Assembly (NCBI GenBank): GCA_016192845.1
Contig: JACPTI010000042.1
Location: 1 to 64,000, forward strand
Reading direction: 5' to 3'
DNA length: 64,000 nucleotides
Origin: Acidobacteriota bacterium
GTDB taxonomy: Bacteria; Acidobacteriota; Vicinamibacteria; Vicinamibacterales; UBA2999
The position numbers were made by a program, and so were the translations under genes. The notes beneath the pieces were generated by a model that saw only the letters and a list, made by a program, of their open reading frames with translations, had not been told where the DNA came from and did no database searches. Positions 51,796 to 59,400 of this stretch are shown one piece after another. Positions within the stretch are counted from its first letter, which is position 1, and each line of letters starts with the position of its first letter.

Positions 51796-52983
51796 TCAGG
51801 ACATCACAGGCTCGGCCACCGGTGCGCTCAGCACGTCGAGCGCCGCCACGACGCCGCCGCTTCTGTGCGGCACGCCGGCCAGCCGCAGCCCCATTTCGAC
51901 GCCGGCCAGCGTCCCCGCCAGCATCAGGTCGTTGAACGAGCCGAGATGGCCGATGCGGAAGGCCTTGCCGGCCAGCTTGCCGAGCCCCGTGCCGAGCGAC
52001 ATGTCGAACTTCTCGAGGATGATTCCGCGCAGCCGATCGGCGTCGTGCCCCTCGGGGGTGAAGATCGCCGTCAGCGAGCCGGAGTACTCGCGTGGATCCT
52101 CGCACACGATCTCCAGCCCCCACGCGCGCACCGCCGCGCGCGCCGCCTCGGCGTGCCGCTGGTGCCGGCGGAACACGTTCGCCAGCCCTTCCTCCTGCAG
52201 CATCGCGAGCGCCTCGCGCAGCCCGTAGAGGAGGTTCGTCGCCGGCGTGTACGGATAGAAGCCGGCCGCGTTGTTCTTGAGGATCGCCTCCCAATCCCAG
52301 TACGACCGCGGCATCGTCGCCTTCTTGCCCGCCGCGCGCGCCTTTTCGGACATCGCGTTAAAGCCGAGCCCCGGCGGCAGCATCAGCCCCTTTTGCGAGC
52401 CGGCCACCGTGACGTCGACCTCCCACTCGTCGTGCCGGTAGTCGATCGAGGCGAGCGACGAAATCGTGTCGACGATGAGCAGCGCCGGATGGCGGGCGCT
52501 GTTCATCGCGCGCCGGACGTCGCCGATGCGGCTGGTCACGCCGGTCGACGTCTCGTTGTGTACGACCACCACCGCCTTGATCGCGTGCGCCTGGTCGGCG
52601 CGGAGGCGCTCTTCGACCTCTTCCGGCGAGGCGCCGCGGCGCCACGTGCCGGGCGCGTAGTCAACCTGCAGGCCGATCTTCTCCGCCTGGTGCCGCCACG
52701 CGATGTGCGAGAACCAGCCGGTCTCCATGATGAGGATCCGATCGCCCGGCGAGAGCGTGTTCATCAGCGCCGCTTCGCAGGCGCCCGTCCCGGACGAGGG
52801 AAAGATGACGACCGGACCGCGCGTCTGGAAGACGGGCCGCAGCGCTTCGAGGATGTCGAGCGTCAGCCGCGCGAAGTCGGGTCCGCGGTGGTCGATCGTC
52901 GGCAGGTCCATCGCCCGGAGCACGCGATCCGGAACGTTGGTCGGACCTGGAATCTGCAGGAAGTGACGGCCGGGACGCGTCAT
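51796..52983 (-). CDS. Serine-glyoxylate / alanine-glyoxylate aminotransferase
   Basis: The 395-residue PLP enzyme of the class V aminotransferase family has the cofactor Lys in VAGSQKGLMLPPGLGF, Asp in LLIVDTISSLASIDY and the conserved opening HFLQIPGPTNVPDRVLRAM. It moves an amino group from serine or alanine to glyoxylate, giving glycine. The length is normal. ATG at 52983; longer forms run into the 141-bp repeat and are rejected. It is coupled to the FAD/Fe-S oxidase downstream: glycolate to glyoxylate to glycine. Confidence 0.9.
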   Translation of the reverse strand: MTRPGRHFLQIPGPTNVPDRVLRAMDLPTIDHRGPDFARLTLDILEALRPVFQTRGPVVIFPSSGTGACEAALMNTLSPGDRILIMETGWFSHIAWRHQAEKIGLQVDYAPGTWRRGASPEEVEERLRADQAHAIKAVVVVHNETSTGVTSRIGDVRRAMNSARHPALLIVDTISSLASIDYRHDEWEVDVTVAGSQKGLMLPPGLGFNAMSEKARAAGKKATMPRSYWDWEAILKNNAAGFYPYTPATNLLYGLREALAMLQEEGLANVFRRHQRHAEAARAAVRAWGLEIVCEDPREYSGSLTAIFTPEGHDADRLRGIILEKFDMSLGTGLGKLAGKAFRIGHLGSFNDLMLAGTLAGVEMGLRLAGVPHRSGGVVAALDVLSAPVAEPVMS

Positions 52984-53057
52984 CGCTGAACTCCCAACTC
53001 CCAACTCCGCCCTCGCTCCCCGACGGGCCACAGAGTCACGGAGGCACAGAGCATGAT

Positions 53058-53198
53058 TTGGAACGCTATACGGCTCCAAACGAGAATTTTGTACCCGCCG
53101 TGACAAGCCGTATAGCGGTCCTAGGCGCGCGAAGCGCGCCAAGCAGATACTGGCCAACCAGCCAAGGGCTTGCATCTTCTCCCTCACGAGTACGGGAT
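53058..53198. repeat. 141-bp structured repeat, right copy (inverted)
   Basis: The inverted match of 1-141 with 3 mismatches. The 16-bp internal inverted repeat is present with one extra mismatch. Again it lies just upstream of a metabolic gene (the aminotransferase). Confidence 0.88.
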
Positions 53199-53329
53199 AT
53201 CAAGGGCTTCGGGAGTCGGGAGTTGTCCATCTTACCTCCCGCGTGCCATGATCCGCGAGCCACTACCCGTCGCGGCCTTCTGACAACTGACAGCCGGCAA
53301 CTGGCAACGGGCGACTTCGTCATTGCAGT

Positions 53330-53923
53330 TCACCGCGGCTGCGGCGCGAGCGTCGGCCCTCCTGGCTCCGGCGGGGTCCGTGCCGTATTGAGGACCATCG
53401 CGAGCATCGAGTAGTAGCCGGTGATGGCGGTGGCCTCCACAATCCCCTGTTCCCCGAACGCGGCGAGCGCCCGTTCGTACGTGGCATCACTGACGCCCTG
53501 TTCGCGGACGAGCTCCGTACAGAAATCGTACAGAGTTGCCTGCTCGTCGGACATCCGCGGCGGCCGCGTTCCTGCCGCAATCGCGCCGGCGATCGCCGGA
53601 TCGACGCCGGATTCGATCGCGATCGGGCAGTGCAGCGACCATTCGTACTGCTGCGTCCAGTGCCGCGCCGCGATGAGGATCATGACCTCGCTGAGGTGCG
53701 GCGGGAACACGGTCCGCTCGCGCAGGTACTCGCCGAGCGCTGCGATCCGCACCATGAGTTCCGGACTCCAGAGCAGCGGGATGAACGGGCCGAAGAGCTC
53801 CGCCCCCCGCGTCCGCTTGAACGCGTCGAGTGCCTCGCGGTGCCGAGCCGTGAATCGGTCGACCGGCACCGGACCGAGGCGTTCGGGACCGAAGATGTGT
53901 GGCGATGTCACGGCACCCAGCAT
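53330..53923 (-). CDS. Carboxymuconolactone decarboxylase-family protein
   Basis: The 197-residue protein has the CMD-like helical domain (FPPHLSEVMILIAARHWTQQ, YEWSLHCPIAIESGV, YDFCTELVREQGVSD) without the CxxC pair of AhpD. It is the cytoplasmic relative of 27760 (same VLNTARTPPEPGG ending, no signal peptide). The start at 53923 is the first ATG after unrelated upstream codons. It is divergent from the dehydrogenase at 53964 with a 40-base shared promoter region. Confidence 0.82.
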   Translation of the reverse strand: MLGAVTSPHIFGPERLGPVPVDRFTARHREALDAFKRTRGAELFGPFIPLLWSPELMVRIAALGEYLRERTVFPPHLSEVMILIAARHWTQQYEWSLHCPIAIESGVDPAIAGAIAAGTRPPRMSDEQATLYDFCTELVREQGVSDATYERALAAFGEQGIVEATAITGYYSMLAMVLNTARTPPEPGGPTLAPQPR

Positions 53924-53963
53924 AGCAGCGTGGTAGAATCCGCGGTCTTCTCCAGGAGATGAG

Positions 53964-54836
53964 ATGTCGGATATGGCGGTGTGCGACACGCTTGTGATCA
54001 TGGGAGGCGGCGTCATGGGGCGCGGCATGGCGCGGCTGTTCGCGAAGGCCGGGATGCGCGTGACCCTCGTCGACGTCCGCGACATCGACTTCGAGCATCC
54101 CGGCGTCGGCGTCGCGCACGGGCCTCCAGCGGAGGTGCCGGACCTGGTCATCGAGGCGGTGTTCGAAGACAGGGATGTGAAGCAGTCGGTGTACGCGCAG
54201 ATCGAGGCGTGCTACGGCGGACGCCCGGTGCTGGCGACCAACACGTCGGGCCTGCCGCTCGACGAACTGGGGGCGCCGCTCAAGTACCCGCAGCGGTTTC
54301 TCGCCATGCACTTCTACCAGCCCGCTGACGTGTTTCCGATGGTCGAAGTCGTCCGGGCCGAACATACGGAAGAGGCGGCGATGGCTGTCGCCGTGGCCGC
54401 GGTGCGGCGGGCCGGGCGCGAGCCGATTGTGCTCCAGCGGGCGGTGAACGGGTACTTGATCAACCGGCTGCAGCACTCGATCCTGCACGAGGCGTATCAC
54501 CTGCTCGAGTCGGGCATCGCCACCGCCGAGACGATCGACAAGGTGGCCAAGCTGCTTCTTGGCCCGCGCATGTGCATCACGGGCCTGCTGGAGCAGAAAG
54601 ACCTCGCCGGGCTCGAGATGCACGCGCAGGCGCAGCGGTCGATCGTGCCGACCCTCTCGCACACGGGCGTGCCCTGCGCGCTGGTGCAGCAGATGGTGGC
54701 ACGGGGCGACGTCGGCGTGCGGAGCGGGCGGGGATTCTACGACTGGCGGGGGCGCGACGGCGCGGCGGCCCAGCGGCGCGCGGCCGAGCGGCTCGAGCGC
54801 CTGCTTGCGTATCTCCAGAAGGACGCGATGGAATGA
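53964..54836 (+). CDS. 3-hydroxyacyl-CoA dehydrogenase-like protein
   Basis: The 290-residue protein has an N-terminal Rossmann motif (LVIMGGGVMGRGMARLFAKA), DLVIEAVFEDRDVKQSVYAQ, LATNTSGLPLDEL and the MHFYQPADVFPMVEVVRAEH catalytic His region. A C-terminal 3HCDH helical domain (VNGYLINRLQHSILHEAYHL) ends in GRGFYDW. The segment between VTLVDVRDIDF and PDLVIEAV is about 35-40 residues shorter than in usual family members, perhaps another deletion. AGGAGATGAG supports the start. It overlaps the dehydratase by 4 bases (ATGA), so the two act in one pathway. Confidence 0.82.
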   Translation: MSDMAVCDTLVIMGGGVMGRGMARLFAKAGMRVTLVDVRDIDFEHPGVGVAHGPPAEVPDLVIEAVFEDRDVKQSVYAQIEACYGGRPVLATNTSGLPLDELGAPLKYPQRFLAMHFYQPADVFPMVEVVRAEHTEEAAMAVAVAAVRRAGREPIVLQRAVNGYLINRLQHSILHEAYHLLESGIATAETIDKVAKLLLGPRMCITGLLEQKDLAGLEMHAQAQRSIVPTLSHTGVPCALVQQMVARGDVGVRSGRGFYDWRGRDGAAAQRRAAERLERLLAYLQKDAME

Positions 54837-56521
54837 GCCGGCGGACGGGGCTCGACGAGCGGTTGACGAACTACGGCGACCCGGCGTTCGCCCGCTACCT
54901 GCGCCGGGCGTTCGCCAAGTCGATGGGCTACTCGGGCCAGATGCTCGACCGCCCCATCGTCGGCGTTGCGACCGCGGCCAGCGACTTCAACAACTGTCAT
55001 CGCCTCACGCCGGAGCTGACCGAGGCGGTCGAGCGCGGCGTGCTGGGCGCCGGCGGCCTGCCGCTCGAGTTCCCCACGATTTCGCTCGGCGAAGTGTTCC
55101 TCAGCCCGACGAGCCTCGTCTTCCGGAATCTCATGGCGATGGACGTCGAAGAGATGATCCGCGCGCAGCCGATGAGCGCGGTCGTGCTCATCGGCGGCTG
55201 CGACAAGACCGTCCCGGCGCAGCTGCTGGGGGCGGTGTCCGCCGGCGTCCCTGCCATCCAGCTCGTCGTCGGGCCGATGATGACCGGTCGCTATCGCGGC
55301 GAGCGCCTGGGGGCGTGCACCGACTGCCGCCGGTTCTGGGCACGCTATCGATCGGGCGAGGTGAGCGAGCCGGAGATCACGGCGGTCGAGGACACCCTGG
55401 CGGTGACGGCCGGCACGTGTGCCGTCATGGGGACGGCGAGCACCATGGCGTGTCTGGCGGAGGCGCTGGGCATGAGCCTGCCCGGCAGCGCCGCGGTGCC
55501 GGCGGTGCATGCCGATCGCCTGCGGATCGCCGAAGCCACGGGCGCGGAGGCCGTCCGGCTGTCGGCGGCCGGCACAGCGCCCGATCGGATCGTCACCCGC
55601 CAGGCCCTCGAGAACGCGATCCGCGTGCTGCTGGCAATCGGCGGCTCGACCAACGCGGTGATTCATCTGGCCGCGATCGCCGGACGCGTCGGCCTCTCGC
55701 TCGATCTCCGTCGCCTGAACGAGCTCAGCGACTCGACGCCGGTGCTCGTGGACCTGAAGCCGACGGGACAGCACTACATGGAGGACTTCCACGCGGCCGG
55801 CGGCGTCCACGCGGTCCTCCACGAGCTGCGACCGCTGCTCGACCTGCAGTGCCGGTCGGTCACCGGAGAGACGCTCGAGGAGCGGCTCCGCCATCCGCCG
55901 GCGTTCGTCGACCGCGCGGTGATCCGATCGTTCGACGAGCCGTTCCAGCCGGTGGGCGGCCTGCTCGCGCTCTTCGGCAACCTCGCGCCGAACGGCGCGA
56001 TCCTCAAGCGCTCGGCCGCCGACGCGCGCCTCGTCGAGCATGAGGGTCGCGCAGTTGTCTTTGCGGGCCTGGACGACCTCGCCGCGCGCATCGACGACCC
56101 GGAGCTCGACGTGCGGGCCGACGATGTGCTCGTGCTGCAGAACGCGGGGCCGGTCGGCGCGGGGATGCCCGAGGCCGGATATCTGCCGATTCCCGCCAGG
56201 CTCGCGCGCGCGGGTGTCAAGGACATGGTGCGCATCTCGGATGCGCGCATGAGCGGGACGGCATTCGGAACCGTGATTTTGCACGTCTCGCCCGAATGCG
56301 CGATCGGCGGCCCGCTCGGGCTGGTGCGCTCCGGCGACCGCATCCGCGTGAGCGTGAAGGAACGGCGCCTCGACGTGCTGCTGACCGAGCGCGAGCTGGC
56401 GAGCCGGCGCGCGGCGGTCGCCCGCCCGCCCGTGCCGGCGCGGGGCTACGCGCGGCTCTACGCCCAGTCGGTGCTCGGCGCCGAGCTCGGGTGCGACTTC
56501 GATTTCCTGCGCCGGGCGTAG
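54833..56521 (+). CDS. IlvD/Edd-family dehydratase
   Basis: The 562-residue protein belongs to the dihydroxy-acid/sugar-acid dehydratase family. Three Fe-S cluster Cys appear at FNNCHRL, GGCDKTVPA and GTCAVMGTA. The catalytic Ser is in RISDARMSGTAFG near the C-terminus. It removes water from 2,3-dihydroxy acids or sugar acids (arabonate/xylonate type), giving 2-keto acids. The context of hydroxyacid enzymes favours sugar-acid breakdown over branched amino-acid synthesis. Its ATG overlaps the dehydrogenase stop. Confidence 0.88.
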   Translation: MSRRTGLDERLTNYGDPAFARYLRRAFAKSMGYSGQMLDRPIVGVATAASDFNNCHRLTPELTEAVERGVLGAGGLPLEFPTISLGEVFLSPTSLVFRNLMAMDVEEMIRAQPMSAVVLIGGCDKTVPAQLLGAVSAGVPAIQLVVGPMMTGRYRGERLGACTDCRRFWARYRSGEVSEPEITAVEDTLAVTAGTCAVMGTASTMACLAEALGMSLPGSAAVPAVHADRLRIAEATGAEAVRLSAAGTAPDRIVTRQALENAIRVLLAIGGSTNAVIHLAAIAGRVGLSLDLRRLNELSDSTPVLVDLKPTGQHYMEDFHAAGGVHAVLHELRPLLDLQCRSVTGETLEERLRHPPAFVDRAVIRSFDEPFQPVGGLLALFGNLAPNGAILKRSAADARLVEHEGRAVVFAGLDDLAARIDDPELDVRADDVLVLQNAGPVGAGMPEAGYLPIPARLARAGVKDMVRISDARMSGTAFGTVILHVSPECAIGGPLGLVRSGDRIRVSVKERRLDVLLTERELASRRAAVARPPVPARGYARLYAQSVLGAELGCDFDFLRRA

Positions 56522-56538
56522 GACCACACGGTCAAGGA

Positions 56539-56562
56539 CACGAAGACGAGTCAGCCACGAAG
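56539..56562. repeat. 24-bp repeat flanking the PIN module, left copy
   Basis: CACGAAGACGAGTCAGCCAC and the next 4 bases. The inverted match with one mismatch is at 57878-57901. The gap 56522-56723 holds no gene. Confidence 0.8.
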
Positions 56563-56723
56563 ATCACGAAGGTTCGTTCCGGAGTCACAATAGAGATAAG
56601 GCGTGATGGCCATAGGACGTGTCCTTTTCGGTTCCCTGCCCGATGGCGCAGGCAGGCAGACGTTTGGCGATGAGCCGCGGCGCGCACGCGTCAGCCCCGG
56701 GCGCCGTCGGCTCCCTCGCGGTG

Positions 56724-56945
56724 TTAGCCGGTGTGATGCGGCCCACGCTGCGTGGTGACCGATTCGTCAGGGCGAACAGCCTCGCTGACTACCGGATGCC
56801 CCGATGCCCGCTGGTTCTCCCGCGCGCGTCGACAGAACTCATGGATGTCATTCCCGGCCGCTGCGAAAAGAGCAGTCCTCGCGGCACGTACTTCGGCGAC
56901 GATCGGGTCGTACGACGGACGGCGCTCATTCAATTCGTCAAACAT
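56724..56945 (-). CDS. Antitoxin-like small protein
   Basis: The 73-residue protein has a helical opening with RRPSYDPIVAEVRAARTALF and NDIHEFCRRARENQRASGHP, a pattern seen in small proteins paired with PIN toxins. It starts inside the PIN gene stop (ATG at 56945 overlaps TGA) with GGAGG upstream, so it is translated second. The toxin-first order is the reverse of most VapBC pairs. Confidence 0.7.
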   Translation of the reverse strand: MFDELNERRPSYDPIVAEVRAARTALFAAAGNDIHEFCRRARENQRASGHPVVSEAVRPDESVTTQRGPHHTG

Positions 56946-57420
56946 CCGGGTCCTCCATGAGCTCATCCGGTGTGCACAGGATCGGCGCGGCATGTCCATG
57001 CCTACGGCAGACTGCTTCGACGCGCCGACGCAGCACGGCGTTCGCAATGTGCGCAACGTTCCACGTCAGGACAAACTCGACACCGTGCCAAGCAGCAACC
57101 GCAATGTGCGCCGCATCAGCAGCCGCGTGCGCTGGCAACGGTACTTCCTCGATCAACGTCGCCGCCAACGTCTCCACGGCCGACGTCATGTCGAGCAGCG
57201 GCAGCCCTTCAATCAACGCGAGCCGGCGGTGTGCCGCTTCAGGGTCGCCGGCACCCGCCTCATCGAGCACGACCTGGGAGATCACGATCTCAAACGCCGA
57301 CCGCCGCGTCTCCCACCACGCCTGCGTTAACTGCTGTCGTCCCGCCACAATGACGTCTCGGCTCGGTCGGCTGGCAAGATAGCTGATGACGGTCGTCTCG
57401 ATATAGACGCGGCGCTTCAC
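56938..57420 (-). CDS. PIN-domain protein (toxin-like)
   Basis: The 160-residue protein opens RRVYIETTVISYLAS, with acidic residues in SQVVLDEAGAGDPE and AAADAAHIAVAAWHG and the terminal LTWNVAHIANAVLR motif. These match a PIN subfamily that has Glu at the first acidic position. The GTG start at 57420 is uncertain; a longer frame exists. It probably forms a toxin-antitoxin pair with the gene at 56724. Confidence 0.75.
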   Translation of the reverse strand: MKRRVYIETTVISYLASRPSRDVIVAGRQQLTQAWWETRRSAFEIVISQVVLDEAGAGDPEAAHRRLALIEGLPLLDMTSAVETLAATLIEEVPLPAHAAADAAHIAVAAWHGVEFVLTWNVAHIANAVLRRRVEAVCRRHGHAAPILCTPDELMEDPDV

Positions 57421-57799
57421 CTCCCGATGGTACTCCGCTTTCGTTGGAGCGGTCGTTTGTGACTTATCCGGCAACGCCTGGCGCTGAGCCGCGGCGCTCA
57501 CGTTGTCGTCGGCGCCGACGGCTCCAGCGCGGTTAGCCCGCAACCCGGAGGTTCGCTCGGGCGGTTGGGCAGGCGCTTTTCATGTAACAGCCGCACGGTC
57601 ATGCGGGGAGCGGCATCCGCCATGGCCGCCAGTGTGGCGGCTGACGCCGCGCGTCAAGCGGTGCGCCGATGCCAACAAACTCGAATGCGAGAGTGCTTTG
57701 GGACCGGTAGTGGCCATGAACCGTCGCCCGCGTTACGCGCGCGGCTGGCCGCCAATGCCGATCCGTGTTACGAGGCGCGCGTGCGGCTAATGGCCGCGC

Positions 57800-57981
57800 G
57801 TACCGCCTACCGCCTACTGGCTACCAACTACCGGCTACCGGCTACCGGCTACCGGCTGACTTGGTGTTCCTCTTGCCCTTCGTGGCCGACTCGTCTTCGT
57901 GATCTTCGTGGCGGCTGTTGATGGTTCCCCGGTCCGGCTAAAGCCGGACGAGGTCCGGCTAAAGCCGGACGCCACGTACGA
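57800..57981. repeat. Cluster of word repeats and two family A palindromes
   Basis: The gap 57544-57989 holds no gene. It contains CTACCGGCTACCGGC words (about 57825-57857), the inverted 24-bp CACGAAG repeat (57878-57901) and two tandem family A palindromes (57931-57950 and 57952-57970) with the CCACGTACG flank. Confidence 0.85.
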
Positions 57982-57989
57982 CCTTCGCG

Positions 57990-59288
57990 CTAGACCGACG
58001 AGGCCGCGACCGCCGGCGCGGGGCGGGTCACCCAGCCGTTCCGGAGCGCGGTGTACGCGGCAATCGCGAGAACGGCCATTACCGCCATGCCGACGACGCC
58101 CGACAGCCAGATGCCCCGGTACTCGGTCAGCGCATTCCCCGGCTGTGCGTTGAGCGAGATGCCCACGTAGCCGCTGACGGCGAGCGCCGTTGCGCCGGCG
58201 AGCTGCGCCATTGTGTTGCCGAAGGAGGAGAGCGACGCGGTGCGCTGCGGGCCGAAGGTGTCGGAGATGGCCGCAGGGACGAGCGAAAACAGGTTGACCG
58301 AAGTTCCAAGCAGCGCCGCCACGATGGCCAGCGCCCAGATCGCGGTCACGCCCATCGAGAGCATCTGGAGCAGCGCCATCCCGAGGACCAGCCAGCCGAT
58401 GAGCACGGCGGTGCGCGAGATCCCGCGGCGGACGCACATATCGGAGAATCGTCCCGCCAGCGGACAGCCCGCCGCCCGGCCGACCAGCGAGTAGGCGACG
58501 AGCGCCAGCACGCCTCCGGCGATGACCGCCTCGTTGAGCGGCATGCCGCGCCCGGAGATGTAGACGTCGGCTGCATACACCGCGATCCAGATCTGCGTGA
58601 TGCGGATGCCGATGACGAAGCCCGACCAGAGAAACGCGTAGCACCACAACTGCAGGTCGCGCAGCAGCCGCCAGTCGAACGGTTTCGGCGTGGTCGCCGC
58701 CTGGCCCGAGGGGGCGGACCGGAACAGCGCGAGACAGAGCAGCCCCACGAGCGCGATCGACACCGCAATCATGTGCATCCCTTGCCGCCACCCGGACGCG
58801 AAGTAGATCGACAGAATGGGGAGCAGCGCGTAGGCGGCGCCTTCGCCGAGCGCACCGCCGACCCCGCCGAGCGTGCCCTGACTCAGACCGCGCTCGCCGC
58901 TCGAAAACCAGCGGGCGATGCCGCCGGTCAGCGGCACATAGACGGCCGCCGCCGCCACGCCGCTCATGATGCGCCAGAAGACGAGCGAGCCGGTCGTCTC
59001 GCCCGTCGCAAACCCGGCCATCGTCGCGGCCGTGAGCAGGATGCCGAGCCCGATCACCCAGCGGCTCCCGAAGCGATCCGACGCGATCCCACCGGGCATC
59101 TGAAACAGGGCGTACGAGTAGAAGAACGCCGAGCCCATCAGGCCGAGCGCGCCCCGGTCGAGGCTCAGGTCCTCCGCGATGAATTTCTGCACGCCGGCGT
59201 AGTTCTGCCGGGAGAACTGGCTGGTGCCGTACGCCAGGATGCCGAGCCCGAGAATGACCCAGCGATACGGTGAGGCAGTGGTGGACAT
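57990..59288 (-). CDS. MFS transporter
   Basis: The 432-residue protein has 12 predicted membrane segments. The MFS loop signature appears as PGGIASDRFGSRWVIGLG after helix 2, and RFSDMCVRRGISRT after helix 8. Its style fits the anion:cation symporter/sugar-acid (ExuT/GarP-like) group, which would fit the nearby sugar-acid and hydroxyacid enzymes. The start at 59288 is chosen because earlier codons are not hydrophobic or conserved. The C-terminus stops just before the repeat cluster. Confidence 0.85.
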   Translation of the reverse strand: MSTTASPYRWVILGLGILAYGTSQFSRQNYAGVQKFIAEDLSLDRGALGLMGSAFFYSYALFQMPGGIASDRFGSRWVIGLGILLTAATMAGFATGETTGSLVFWRIMSGVAAAAVYVPLTGGIARWFSSGERGLSQGTLGGVGGALGEGAAYALLPILSIYFASGWRQGMHMIAVSIALVGLLCLALFRSAPSGQAATTPKPFDWRLLRDLQLWCYAFLWSGFVIGIRITQIWIAVYAADVYISGRGMPLNEAVIAGGVLALVAYSLVGRAAGCPLAGRFSDMCVRRGISRTAVLIGWLVLGMALLQMLSMGVTAIWALAIVAALLGTSVNLFSLVPAAISDTFGPQRTASLSSFGNTMAQLAGATALAVSGYVGISLNAQPGNALTEYRGIWLSGVVGMAVMAVLAIAAYTALRNGWVTRPAPAVAASSV

Positions 59289-59400
59289 CGCGCTCGACGC
59301 GCGCGGATGGTAGCAGAGTGCGCCCTCCGCCGCAAACGGCCGGACGGTCTGGCGACCCGGCAGGCGGCAGTGGGCCGGTCTGCCCACTGCCTACTGCCTA

